In this document: positions 44,143 to 56,585 of the stretch, in pieces
Numbering within the stretch: the stretch's first letter is position 1
Layout of the letters: each line of letters opens with the position of its first letter
DNA from: Pycnopodia helianthoides
Taxonomy: Eukaryota > Echinodermata > Asteroidea > Forcipulatida > Asteriidae
DNA: 64,000 nt
Direction: 5' to 3'
Assembly: GCA_032158295.1 (NCBI GenBank)
Contig: CM063256.1
Coordinates: forward strand, 17,938,284-18,002,283
Made by a program: the position numbers and the translations under genes
The notes under the pieces: generated by a model
Seen by the model: the letters and a program-made list of their open reading frames with translations, nothing else
What the model was told of the DNA's origin: nothing
The model's database searches: none

Positions 44143-45477
44143 CCAGTACGCGCTAATCATCCAATCAGATGCTCGAACTGGAGTGTGATATCAAGCGATA
44201 ACCTACTCCCAGACGGTGTATTGCACTCTGCGTATTGAGAGTGTCAATGCCTCACGCTCCGCATACGGTCAGTGCACAAATTACGTTCTAAACTTTGCGC
44301 GTGCATGCTGTTTGTCACGAAATAACGCTTTGAAATTTTAAACTTTGCGAGACTAACATTCAAGAAAATGGTTATCACTATCAGGATTGCTTATGAAGTT
44401 GTTGTTTAAGTTATTTGTTTCTTTGTTTCTTTATGAGGTTGGTTGACTTTATACTAGGCTGGAAGATGAATTTGTTGGACACAGACACGCTATACTTTTC
44501 CGTATTCCACTCGCGCTTGTGTGATAACTTATAATAGTCACTTCTTCATGTTACACAAAGTAGTTCACATTTAAGTCAACAGAAAACCACACAATTTCGA
44601 GGGAAACTTGTGTGAATCAATAGAGTCTACTTTTAAAACATCTCTCCAACCATATTAATTTCATGAAAAAATTCTTGTATGGCCCAAAGCACCACATCCG
44701 AAGGCAACGTGTCCCTTTAAAGGCCTTAGACTTCTATCTCTTCATCCTCACAGTACTTAAATGAGAAAAATGTTGATACTGTACAGTTAGAACTTTGCAA
44801 GGGCAAGGTGAATACGGCAAATTGACAACTGATACTCTTAAAATACACATTCCCAATTTCAGTCACGTTTCAAGGTGTTCAACTTATCACTGTACTTGGT
44901 TGATTTGACTAGTTTTTTAGTTTAAGAGTCACGAGACTGTTGTCACAGTGTTGGTACACTTGTGGTAACGGACTTTGCCCAAACATTTGATCAATTATTA
45001 AACGCAAACCATTGTACTTTTGGTTTCTATTTAGTGTTTTTTTTTTATCTCCAATCCTTTGTAAAGTTTTTTTTTTTAAGCTTGAGACCATGTTGTCTTT
45101 CTCATTTAACAATTTTGATAATGATGGTTGTATGTTTTTTAAAAATTCAGTACTTGTACTGGGGGCCTCCATGGAAAGCAGTGCTGGGCGCTGATTGGAG
45201 CTTACCCTCATTAAAGATGACGTCAATAAAACAGACTGTGCACGTCTCGCACAATCGAAAATGAGAAAACAAGTCAAAGGAAGACTAGGCCTATATTTTT
45301 CTATGCTCTTTAATCAAATCTTCTTTTAAAATTATTATTATATTTCTTGAAAATAAAATTACCCATTGAAAGTTGTTACAAATAACCGGAAATGGAAGTC
45401 AAGTCTTATTCTTGGGTTTTCTTTGTTACTTTGATGAATTGGTTTTACTTTCATGTTGTTTATCACTTAGTATTGCA

Positions 45478-45975
45478 TTCCCAACAACATATATAATTTT
45501 CATGGCCATAAACTACTTCAAACTAAAGTAATTGACATAACAAAATGCCACCCACGTAAAACTTCATATGGTTTGGACCACAATGGGCAAGGAAGTTTGA
45601 ATACTCACTAGACTTAGTCTATTCAGATACGACCAAATAATACCGAAATCCGGAGAGTACAAGTATGTCCCTCCTACGCATTTATACTGTTAATACATTA
45701 ATGTATAAATGGAGAACCAGACAAAGATGATCGATGAGGACCTAGGGGGCCCAGACTTTCCTATTGTTGATAAAAAAAACACGCAATGGTTGGCATGGAC
45801 AGCCTAATGTTAGCAAAACATTATAGTACTACATTCCCAACAACATATATAATTTTCAAGGCCATAAACTTTGTTAAACTAAAATAATGGACAAAACAAA
45901 ATCCCGCCCACGTAAAACCCCTTTATGGTTGGGACCACGATGGTCTCAGAAGTTCTAACATGCGCAAGACTTAAT
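45478..45975. repeat. Two direct copies of a 140-bp block, 355 bp apart
   Basis: CCCAACAACATATATAATTT and the following CCACGTAAAAC, TATGGTT and GGACCAC motifs occur at 45478 and again at 45833 with about 80 percent identity by eye. Nothing coding. Confidence 0.6.
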
Positions 45976-46311
45976 TGGAAAAATTGTCAGACAATTCTGA
46001 GCTTAAGGTGAATTGTAGTGTAAGGTACCAATTTGGGTCCTGTCAGCTTTCAAATCTTTAATGACGTTGTTGCTCAATATGCTAATTCTAGTGTTCTTCT
46101 TTAACCTTCTTTAATCTAGCCATATGCCAGTTATAAACCTCTGAGGACCAGTCAAAATTATTTGCAGGTGGCCCTGCTGGCTAGTTCATCGCTTCCAATT
46201 GCTACTGTTTGTGTAGACCACTAACTACACTTATTGTTTGATTGGTTTCAAACTCAGGTACCATACAAAATGACAAGGTTGAAAGAAAAACTGGTCACGC
46301 TGGCCATTCAC

Positions 46312-46605
46312 TAGACTTGTGGACTACTTGTCGAATTGATAGTCGAGTGAAGGTGATAGCATTTTTAACAGTACACTCAGCTCTCCACAATTGGGCTGCT
46401 CTCGCATAAGGCTGCTGGCTCCCGACTACATGCACTCCCCACTTAACCGCAATCAGCTTTCACAAGTCGTTAAAAGGAACAAAAGTCGCGAGAGCAGTAT
46501 TCTCGAGGGGGCCAGCAGTCTCACGAGAACATCGGCAGTGTCGCGAGATTCAAGGAGAGAGTCAAAACGCTATCAGGGCATCAAACATTAAACAACTTGT
46601 CCACA
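46312..46605. repeat. hAT-type MITE, diverged copy
   Basis: Related to 52337-52565: TAGACTTGTGGACTACTTGTC at the left, AACTTGTCCACAA at the right, with GCCAGCAGTCTC, GTCGCGAGA and GATAGCA motifs between. It is in the opposite orientation to the other copy, and its ends are degraded. Confidence 0.6.
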
Positions 46606-47030
46606 AAAAGAGCCAGTCACTGAAAAAGTGGAGGGCAAACCCCGTTCTAAATGTTTAAAGTATTTCAAATGACTACTTGACATTTACACAAAATAAAACC
46701 ATTTCCGTCAGTGGCCCTCCACTGAAGTGGACTTAAACAATTTTGTAAGCTTTGGGCTCTCCAAATATGCTTCAAAAAAGATAACCACCCTTTTAAGTGA
46801 TCTTTCAGTCAATGGTTGCCCATTGCAAATTTTGTTTGGTGTCTGGCCTCTGTGTGACCTTACAATGGAACACACATGTTGATCACATTTGAAAAAGCTA
46901 AATGCAAAAAATTACCTATTTATTATTAGGAACACTTCAAGAGTTTGGTTTTCATAATTTGAAAGAACTTGGCATTGTTACGTCAGACCAATTCTGAAAT
47001 ACCTCCAGTATGGCACTTGGGTAAAGGCCT

Positions 47031-47216
47031 GGGCCAAATTTTGCTTAAGCACAACAAGTAGCTAAGGAAAACAAAAATGCTTTACCAGAATACGGTTACC
47101 GGCCAAACTACCATGTCAGATGTACAACTTGTGATTGGTATCCTGCTGATTTCTGCTTGGTAGAAAATTGTTAAGCAATATTTTCTGCTTTAAAGCAGCT
47201 CTATGAAATTGGGCCC
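47031..47216. repeat. MITE family 3
   Basis: GGGCCAAATTTTGCTTAAGC at the left and GCAGCTCTATGAAATTGGGC at the right, with an AAGTAGCTAAGG core. Confidence 0.65.
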
Positions 47217-47699
47217 TGGAATTTAACGGAGGCCATTGCCTCTGTTGCCTTGGTCTTAACCTGAACACCTGACCTCATACCCGATACCAGCCTTGAGCGC
47301 CTGGCAGGATAGTCTATTACTACAATGTACGCACGTACACCATCACATGATGTAAAAACATTATGCACACGTGCATGCAACAGGTGATGGAAAGTGGGTA
47401 GCTGACAGACTGCTCCACTTCAGAGCAGACCAATCATACCACAGATATGAAAAGCTTACATCATTTTTATCCAATGAAATCATTGGGCCTGTAAGACCAG
47501 TGCCTGTCTTTATCCTTCTGGATGAAGACAGGGGACCAGTCTACCTTTGGTCCTGGCCTTGGTGCCACTCTCAAAGATGAAACTCCAAGCCTGCGAGTAC
47601 ATACATGTAGTATCACTACCAGTCAAGCTAAACAACTCAAAATAGTTATTACAAAAAAACGGGGTTTGTAAAATGATTGAGGGTGACAAACACTTCCTG

Positions 47700-48125
47700 A
47701 ACTGAATCTCTCAGAGCAAGGGAAATTGACTCTCTGCCTGTTGGAAGGAATGAGCAGCACTGCCTTAAATTTGCCGGAGGATTAACTCATAACATCCTTG
47801 CACAATCCCTTACTCCAACTACTCTAGGCATGACAGTCATGCGAAAAACAATTTGTACAAGTCACAATATCTCCTTACTTTCTACCAGAACTAAATGTTT
47901 TCACAACAGCCCCATTCAATATTTTACTAGAATGTATAATTGGTATGTGCTCTAGTTTTTTTTTTTTATCTGTTCACTTAATTCCTAACTTTTTTGGATC
48001 TTCTAGTTTGGAGCTGGCCTCCTTTTTTATTGTTTAATGTTTAATATTATTGTTTACCAACGGCATTGTACTTTTTTTTGACATTTGGCCTTTGGGCCCA
48101 ATTCGTGTTTGTTTTAAATAAAATT
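47700..48125 (+). repeat. Possible retroelement 3' end
   Basis: A short frame around 47880-47945 reads SLLSTRTKCFHNSPIQYFTR, which looks like the last residues of a reverse transcriptase. A T-rich 3' region, TGGCCTTTGGGCCCAATTCG, and AAATAAAATTT follow, as in truncated LINEs. No catalytic motif is present, so this is tentative. Confidence 0.25.
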
Positions 48126-49546
48126 TCAAATATCAATAACTTTATACTTCATGTTTGTAAGGGCATAGAGAGGGAGAGGGCCCAGTTTTTTTCCTTCCTG
48201 AAGGCACTGATGAAGTTAAGGGCACCTGTATGATAGAAGTAAATATCAAAGGGCACCACAGCAATGACCAGGGGCATGGCCGGCAATTGCTTCAATTGCC
48301 TTTTAACCCTCCTACTGTCAGTAACTCTTGGCAACATTTTCCAGTGAGTTGACCAACCATTTGAAACCATTCGACTGCCAAGGTTGTGTACGGTGGCACA
48401 ACTGTGCACAGAACTAACTGTGTACTGTGTACATGCATTCCCTCATGGTATCATATTTCAGGCGGGCATAGTTGATCTATCATTCAAAACCACTTGAATG
48501 GTATTGAATGGTCAGACAGCAAGAGGGTTAAAGTATCAGTCCTGCAGGGCAAATTCAGTACTATACATGTAGGCACCCACAGCAGCTGCCCAGAGGTGCT
48601 TTCCATCACAGTCCAAGTTCTAGAAGGGGTTCAGAGGGTCTTAAGTTTTAAATTCAGACCACTTTCTCCATCTATTGTTTATACAACCGAAGCTAGAAAG
48701 GCCAACTTCACAAAAACCAAAACGTTCATAATAATAACAAACAAGAAGATCCTCGTTAGTTGATTGGAGTCCTATCCGTGAGACACATGTACTATCATTT
48801 GAACCATATTGTTTTGGCCTTGATCATAAACCGAGCGTGGCATCCGGGCATTGTACTTTTTACTCTCGATTCTCCAATCAAATGACAACTAGAGCTTAAC
48901 TGCTTCACAAAGCACATATCAGCCCTATGAAGAAAAAAAAATTAATATAGTAACGACAATTTTTTTTTTCATTTCAATGACCACTGCTGACCAATAGGTG
49001 AGCACAGGTCAAAATCCGCGCACACTCGAATTGGGGCTCGAGCCACTGAAGCGTTTGGCCAGGCTGGGTAGCATAAGGAAAAAAAATCTGTAAATTTGAC
49101 CTTCAGCCAAATTCTATGAACATCCTTAAATAAATGAAATACATTTAAAATGCGAAAAACAACATGTTTCTATTTTTTCATGAATTAATTGACCAGTCCA
49201 CTGCTGACCTATGGGTGACCACTGGCCAAAGTCTTTCTTTTGGCCTAACAGCACTGAACCAAGTTGAATCAATAGGACTTCAAGAGTGTGGGCAATAAAG
49301 CATTTTGTAAATATTCATAAAATGATCACTACTGACCACTAGATGACTATTTGCAAGATTCCTAGATAGATGAAACAGGGCTGATATAAAAATCTACTTG
49401 GACACGTTGAAAACAAAAAATGAATAATTTGCACTCCAGCAATTTGATACTATTTGTTTTTTCCTTGAAAGATGGAATGTTCGATTAAAGGGGCACTGTC
49501 GTCATGATTAGGCCTATAGTCTGCTTGCGGCTGGACATGGAAACAT
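48126..49546. other. Intergenic, no gene recognised
   Basis: No conserved feature. Short frames only, with no splice-compatible coding blocks. Confidence 0.35.
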
Positions 49547-49659
49547 GAACTCTCACCCAGTTACTACACGCTCCGGCGTTGACCCAAACAAAAGCTTTAA
49601 TGGGCACCGTCGCTATTATCGCACGCACGTCGCCGTGTGCAGTCACTGGGTGAGAGTTC
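49547..49659. repeat. Fold-back element, 113 bp
   Basis: GAACTCTCACCCAGTTACT pairs with AGTCACTGGGTGAGAGTTC. One arm alone recurs at about 34484-34500 in intron 1. The loop is CpG-rich (GCACGCACGTCGCCG). Confidence 0.6.
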
Positions 49660-50161
49660 AGAATTCAATGTCTTGGCACAGACTCGCTGTGATCACGACA
49701 ACAGTGCTCCTTCAAGCTTGGCTCCATCATTTGTTGAATGGAACATTCAATATCTCGATTCATTCGAGTATTCTCATCATTGCAATCATAAAAAAAAAAA
49801 CATTCATTAAAAGTTTGTATACTAGGCCTACCTCATTTCAATCAGCTATCAAGCTCCATTTCAATACATCACAAAAAACAGACCTGGCGGGACCCTGCCT
49901 AATAATACCAGATCCTTCCAAACCGCAATATTACACAAGCATTGTCATCTAGGCCTAATGTAGTCATGACAAAACAGACAATGAAAAATCTACCTGCGTC
50001 GCCATATCAATCAACCCCCACAGACATTAAAGCGCCACTTTTTATGTTAGGGTTTTAAGGAATTCAAAATCAAGCTTTCTCAAAATGTTGTTTTGCAAAC
50101 TATTGATCCAAATTTGTAAGGAGAGAAGCTTTTTTTTTTTACCAAACAAAATGGATCTTTA

Positions 50162-50533
50162 TTAAAGGAACATTACAGAATTGGTTGGCAGTGTAAGCAC
50201 TTTATGTAATCCACCATATACATAAACTGACAAACCTGTAGAAGTTTGAGATCGATCGGCCATCTGGGTCACGAGAAAATAGAGAAAAACCGATTACACA
50301 GTTGTATGAAATCATATAGATTCAACAAATGAATAAAACGCTCACTGAGCGATAAACTCCAACCGGAAAATTAGTTTATTCATTTCTCATCAAATATGGC
50401 ATTTTAGACAGAAATATTTCAAGGGATGTTTTCTTCTATCATCATCATTAGACCGTGTAAGTTTTATGTAAATCTGTGATCAAAAAGTATACTATACAAG
50501 TTTTTTTCTTACCAATTCTGTAATGGGCTTTAA
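50162..50533. repeat. MITE family 4, reverse copy
   Basis: TTAA at both ends, left AGGAACATTACAGAATTGG, right CCAATTCTGTAATGGGCT. The interior is the reverse complement of the two copies in intron 4. Confidence 0.75.
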
Positions 50534-52328
50534 GGACCAAAAATCTTTTACAAAACTGAACCTATGACCTCCAGAATAAAGCTGTCTAGCCCTATACTGG
50601 CGGTCTCCCTATTTTTGTCAATCTTTGTTGGGGGGGGGGGTGCCAGTCAGAAGCCATTTAACCTGAACTGCTGCATCCCCAGGGATCACACCCACGTTTG
50701 AACCTTGGAAACGGCAGCAGAGGGATCAGCTTAGGGGATGCGACTGTTTATTTCAAAAATCTTTGTGAAAAGAGACGTTCCCAATCCATTACAAACATGA
50801 TATATGTAAAGTGTGCCTTTTAGGGTTAACAAATCTGCACCTAAAGCAGAAATTAGTCATTGTAATCCAAAAGCCTACTTGATATAAAAATGGTAATAAG
50901 TAACCTGTGAAATAATTTCATCTGAAGTGCCACCTTAAATCAACAAGTGGAATCTCTAAAAATCGCCTGCAGGCGACCTTTGGAAATGTCCATGGTGTCC
51001 ATTTGAATGCATGCTGCCCTCAATACGGCCAGACATGCGGGCGGGGTCTGGGAAACATGGATGGATTCACCCAGACAGTCTGTTGCTGTTTTCTTAACAA
51101 GTAGACACCGTTTTGAACTGCAACAGGTGACTTTAATTACTTGCATTATTATTATATATTTCTTGATAATTCTGCCAACAATAAATAACTCAGCTCTACA
51201 TTGACAAAAACCAAACAATGATCCTACCTTTACTTAAAAGTTTAAGAACAAGTAAATAATTACATTTTGGTTGTAGGCCAATAATTATGCTGTTCATTGT
51301 CAAATAAGGATCCACAGAATCTGCAATCACTCACCATGCACGTTCTTTATCTGAACTACATTTTGTACAGGATCTAGCTCTATCCCGATTTCTCGATCTA
51401 CTCCAGTCAGTATAAACAACAGTTTACAATAATACTTGAGAATAATTCACACTAGGGACCTTGAACAGTCCAAACATTGCAATTTGTAAAATTTTACAGT
51501 CATGCTAAAAATAAAGCAAGGGACCCCTGCTAAATTGCTGTAGAATATAAAGGGCTTGAAGCAACTAGAAAAGTTGCATCATAGAGCATCAAGGAACAGG
51601 AACAATTCTACACAGACTAGCAAAGTAGATCTGTTTGGTATAGATATACATGCATGCCCCAACCGACTGAAAACAGTCGGTAGAATTAATTATACTTTTA
51701 TGACCGGAGCCAACCGTTAACCCCCAACAAAAAATTATTTAAAAAATAATAGACAATTCAAAGCCCTGTTCAAACAAGACGGCCAGGGGCAACGGTGCAG
51801 CGGTCTGCTCTGCCACCATGCCACCACTACGCCACTCCACCACCCCTCCATGCACCAGTCCTAATTCCATCATTGAAAGGTTCAACCATCCTTTCAATGG
51901 TTCAATAATTCTACCTCCATCGTTCAACCATGGTTCAACCAGAGCAAGGGTTCAACTATTAAAACACTACAGCATCAGAAACTTCACAGTGGTGGTCAAA
52001 TTGTGCCCCATCTAGAAGTAGCTAGAACTATGACTGAGGTTCGTTCCGATATCGTGGAGGAGACGATCAGACTGAACCTTAGCCTTAAGAACAAAAGTTT
52101 AGTCGAGTAAAACTTGTGACAAAAACAAAATTTCTTACCCACCGTGGAATCTTTATACCAACAACAGTAACAGTACACCACTCCTCGCCAATGAATTACA
52201 CGTGCAAGAGAGAGTACTAACTGATCAGCGCAGAACTTATGGGCAGATTAAGATTGTTACGGGTAGGATCGATCGATCTGGGATTACGAACTGCGTGTGG
52301 TGGGTCGGCAGTACGACGTGCGGATCCG
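50534..52328. other. Intergenic, no gene recognised
   Basis: Only low-complexity patches: a poly-G run at 50631 and a pyrimidine-rich CCACC tract at 51815-51860 followed by repeated GGTTCAA motifs to 51955. No coding features on either strand. Confidence 0.35.
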
Positions 52329-52573
52329 GATGGTGGTAGACTTGTGGACAAGTCGTTTTAATGTTTGTCGCGGTGATAGCGTTCCGACTCTCTCCGCGAA
52401 TCTCGTGACACTGGCGATGTTCTCGCGAGACTGCTGGCCTCCGCGGGAGCGCGAGCGTATCACAGAGCAGTAGTCTCGTGCGGAGCAGCCCTCTCGCAAG
52501 ATAGCTGCGACAGAGCCGTTTCGCTAACACCTCGTTAGACGTCTAACGACTTGTCCACAAGTCTAGATGGTGG
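52329..52573. mobile_element. hAT-type MITE with 8-bp target duplication
   Basis: Element 52337-52565 (229 bp) with TAGACTTGTGGACAAGTCGT and its reverse complement at the other end. It is flanked by exact GATGGTGG copies at 52329-52336 and 52566-52573. The CpG-rich interior contains the palindrome TCTCGCGAGA at 52421-52430. An older relative is at 46312-46605. Confidence 0.88.
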
Positions 52574-53030
52574 ACGTAACGGTTCGCCGGACGTTCATGA
52601 CGACGGACATGGACTGCGTGAAGCACACGTCAATATTATGCGCATGCGATTTACCAAACAAGGGTTGGGGCCGCGAACCACGTGCTAATGTGCGCCTACG
52701 TGACAAACTTCCTTCATCTTATGGGGGCTGACCTGGGTCAATAGCTAGCAGTGAATGGGAACCCATTTGAGAGTATAGCTCACCCACACACATGATCATG
52801 TTTACTTTAATTAAGGGGATGATCATAAACCACGCCATGTGTATCTATTTTAGCCAATTATGTCACCGATAAAAGGATAATATAGGCCTATTGCACGACT
52901 CACGGGGATGTCAATCATCACTAAGTTACCATAACCCTTTCAGTACCAACGAGCCAAATTTGCTCAAAAAAGCATTTCACTTAGTGACCACTGAGTCCCT
53001 ATGGCACCTGACTATTTCCTCTCTTGTTTA

Positions 53031-53102
53031 CCATAGACCTTATTTAAGATAGCAAAAATCCGACGTCTCACAAAGGATTGTGGGAGATATTTTGCACCTC
53101 GC
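53031..53102 (+). repeat. Left copy of internal inverted repeat
   Basis: Positions 53031-53055 are the exact reverse complement of 58983-59007 (25 bp, beginning CCATAGACCTTATTT). Further in, both copies share CAAAGGA, then TTGTGGGA or CTGTGGGA, then GCACCTCGC. The copy lies 167 bp before the start codon of the spliced gene, a promoter-like position. No target duplication flanks the pair. Confidence 0.8.
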
Positions 53103-53268
53103 AGTCGTCCATGCAGTTAGCAACGCGCACACGGCGTGAGAACTAGCTCGTCGTGTCACCGTCATGTATGTTTGTAAACATTGAGTTTGTTTGTAAACAT
53201 TGTGGTGGACGGCATGCTGCGGCTGAAACCTCCATGCTTTGCTTTAATTTTATTAAACTACGACAATA

Positions 53269-54991
53269 ATGCCGTCGGACCACAAGTGTGTGCTTTGCGA
53301 CAACGGAAGAAACAGGGACAGGTACATACATGTTCTTTTTAATTTAATAAAATATCAATAAATAAATGTCGTTATTAAATCATCAACCCCAACAAAACTT
53401 GTACTAGTTGTAGGCTACAATTTGAGTATTGTAATGTAGGCTAGATTTATGTGTGATTGGTGGTAGAAAGAAACTTAATAATAATACTAGATCCTCCACA
53501 TTTTTTATTAGAGATGACAAATTTATTGCTAATTAATTTGCTCATATATAGTCATGACTGACTTGCAGGAACTCTACTGCCCTTACATTCAATGTATTTC
53601 ACACAGGTTTGCAGGGAATTCTGTCTTGTAGTGTGCAATAGAGGCATTCTTCCCTTATACAGCTTGTGCTTACACAGCTAGTGCAGAAGTTTGGAATGAT
53701 AATCACAAGTACAGAAGTTGGACGCAATCAGTTAGCAGAGCCATGAAAGTGAGCCGAGAATGCTATCACAAAAATTACCAGTTGTCAAGTTTTAAAGCAT
53801 GTTTAGTTTGAGTTTAGGGGAAAATAATATAACAAAAGATCTTCTGAATTGATGTGACTTTTCAATGATCTTTGAAAATGGAACAACATTACTTGTTGCA
53901 GGTATATCATACAAAAAACTGTTATTTTAAATGTGAACTGGATTAGACAACAGTACCAGTCAGATATTTAAAAAAATTATAACAATTTTCTATTGAAAAT
54001 AATCTGATCATTCTTAAGGTATCTTTGTTTTTAATCACCGGTGTTCAGGCATATAGATACATTATGTCCTCAGTCAACACTGTTTCATTAGAATAATCTA
54101 TGTGATTAATTCAAATGTAAATAAATTTATGGGGGAGGACATAGGTACTTCATAATACATTTGTCAAATTAATCTTCAACTGCAGTAAGTATAAAGCATT
54201 GTAAAAACTAAAGCAAGTGCACTGTTCATTTACCAGATAACCTTTTTGTTTTTTCCGTGGATATTTTTTGTACAGTGCAAGTTCATACCCCACACGTTTT
54301 TATGATTACTGGGGAAATGTTGCTAGATCAACTGGCTAATCTCCTGATGGTATTCTAGAGTAAAAGATCTTAATTATTTTATTGCGATCACTTAATACAT
54401 ATTTATTTTCTTGTTTTCTTTTTTTAACTCAGATTTGCAAAGCCACTTGAAAATTCTGCTGTCCCTTCGCAATATTTGAGGGGTTACCCTAGCTGGGCAG
54501 TTTCTAGGAAATGTGCGGCCAAGGAAGCAGCAGCTGTAGAAGATGGACTCATCTCCAACATCTTGGTTCACATCAGCAAGTACTTGGACCCCTTTACTAC
54601 TGCTAATCTAGGCAAGCAGTTTGGAGTACAGGGTAAACAACTGAACCAGACGCTGCTGCAATTGCCTTGGCCCACAGCAAGATATTTAGTTTCCAAACTT
54701 GCACCCATTGTTCCTGGTGGTAAATGCCTTGAAGCCCTCTTCATTTATAGATATGGTGGTCTGCTTGATCTTCCAGCAAACGAGCAACTTCAAACGAGTT
54801 CAAATATTATCACCAAACAGCCAACCATTTCTTCAAGAACAGAAGACACAGGTGATTGTACCCCCTATTCTATCGGTGACTTTCATAATTACACCAAGAC
54901 TGTTCCAGGTGTACCGTCAGTACCAACTGTTCACTTTGGATGCAAAGGTCATGACAAAGACTGTACACATCAAATATACAAGAAGTGTTGA
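53269..54991 (+). CDS. Spliced cargo gene of unknown function, 203 residues
   Basis: Two coding exons: 53269-53321 (ATG to ACAG/GTACAT, phase 2) and 54433-54991 (after a TTTTTAACTCAG acceptor). Joined, they give 203 residues. The start reads MPSDHKCVLCDNGRNRDRFA, with a C-x2-C pair suggestive of a small metal-binding motif. The middle is mixed helical with GKQFGVQGKQLNQTLLQLPW. The end has an FGCKGHDKDC cluster and a final Cys. I do not recognise the family. The acceptor has a good pyrimidine tract, and the junction completes an Arg codon, so the reading frame stays open for 186 codons in exon 2. It lies inside the piggyBac-like element and reads inward from the left end. The start ATG and single-intron structure are inferred. 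Confidence 0.5.
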
Positions 54992-56513
54992 AAACTTAAT
55001 CATAGATTACTTAACACACCCTGTTATGCAATGACAATCTGCTTGATGTATGACACCAGTAGCTTTGAATACAAGTGCCCATACCATGTATGGATGATCG
55101 TTAACTCGCGTTTGTGGTACCACAAGTGCACGGATATAGCAGAGTCCTGTAGATGGAGAGAGTTGGATTGATATTTTGCATTATACTTTAAATGAAATGT
55201 CAAACACTCTTAGGAAAGGGCAGACTCAATTATGTAGGATCATAAATGTGGGACCTGCTCAGAATACACCAAGTGTCCTTTTGTGCGAGTTAAAGAAATG
55301 CTATCATACCTTCATGTTTTAAAATGAATTTAATCATGTTAAGAAGTGAACATTATGGATGTACGGGGACAGGTGGCATATGTGTACTCGCCTACAATGT
55401 CACTTATCGGATGGTACTCCACACCATGTACACGCCCTCTGGAAAGTGCCATACTTCTACCTTCCCGTAGTGCCTTCTGTCCACCTGTATATATGCCCAC
55501 ATCTTGGTTTCCTAGTGGATAATGGCATCAGGTAATTAGCTTAAGAAAACTGATTTAGAAAAGGCAATGTGGTTAGGTAAGTTAGCATGAGGAGAACTGT
55601 CTATGAAGTCTACCATATTCTTAAACTGTAAATATAATATATAAAGTCTAAGACGCAAGTCATGTATACACTTATTATTTATTACCAATGATGCCATTTG
55701 GAAATTTTTGAAGTGCATAACTTGAACCAAATGACAAGTTAAAAAAAAAATTGAAGGTACATTGTTTAGCATTTACATGAAAAGTGTCATAAAATTAAGC
55801 GTGATCTTACATGTCATAGGTGACCCCGTTCTTTTGTTGAAATAGGAACTTCATGAAAAGGTTATTTTGGTTCGCTTTGGTATATTAGGCATTTAAATTG
55901 ATCAAACTCAGTAAATCATTTAAATAGAAACAAAGTTTGAACAATACACGATCTTAGATCAAATACATATTTTGAAATAGTGTAATACTGGTAGCCACAA
56001 TGCTCTCAATATGTACAAAACTTTGTTCACCACTAGATTTATGTGTGCTTAGTCCCAGTGCCAGTTGACATAGTTTCCAAGATCTTGACTTATGTATGAT
56101 AATCTTCTGCAGTAGCTATCCAACTCTCTGAATTAAATAATGCATTGATCAACCGGGATGGGGTTGGGGGTTGAGGGACACACACATGCTTGCACAGGCA
56201 TCATCGTCAATACCACTCATGTCAACGGTGTATTCTCATGTGTACATCATTCAGCAAAAGTAATCTGTAGTTTATGGACTGGGTGGAAATAAAAGTATTG
56301 GGGTCATTGAATATAATATGTTATACTTCGGTATGTTGGCTGGGGAGTTATAAGGAATCTAGTGGAATATAAATGAACTTTATTTACCCAAAACAATTTG
56401 GTTGTTCACATTTGGTTGTTTACATTTGTCTGCCTTTGTGCATTTATAAAGAGGAAATAAAAGGTGTCATGACTTTTGGAAATCAAATGCAACTGGACAT
56501 GTTCTGTACAAGA
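54992..56513. other. Interior of the transposon, no gene recognised
   Basis: AT-rich sequence after the stop of the spliced gene. AATAAA at 56288-56293 could end its transcript. No other open frame with recognisable features. Confidence 0.35.
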
Positions 56514-56585
56514 CGCCTGGTGTGGGGCTCGAACCCACGACCAAGGATTAATAATCCCATGCTCTACCAACTGAGCTAACCAGGC
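56514..56585 (-). repeat. tRNA-Lys-like sequence, probably a SINE head or tRNA pseudogene
   Basis: On the minus strand, 72 nt start GCCTGGTTAGCTCAGTTGG and end CCCACACCAGGCG. The 7-bp acceptor stem, the D arm and the GTGGG/CCCAC T arm with TTCGAGC are intact, and both internal promoter boxes are near-consensus. The sequence is closest to metazoan tRNA-Lys. The loop TTATTAA gives anticodon ATT, and the anticodon stem is broken by a missing base, so it is unlikely to work as a tRNA. Confidence 0.65.
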
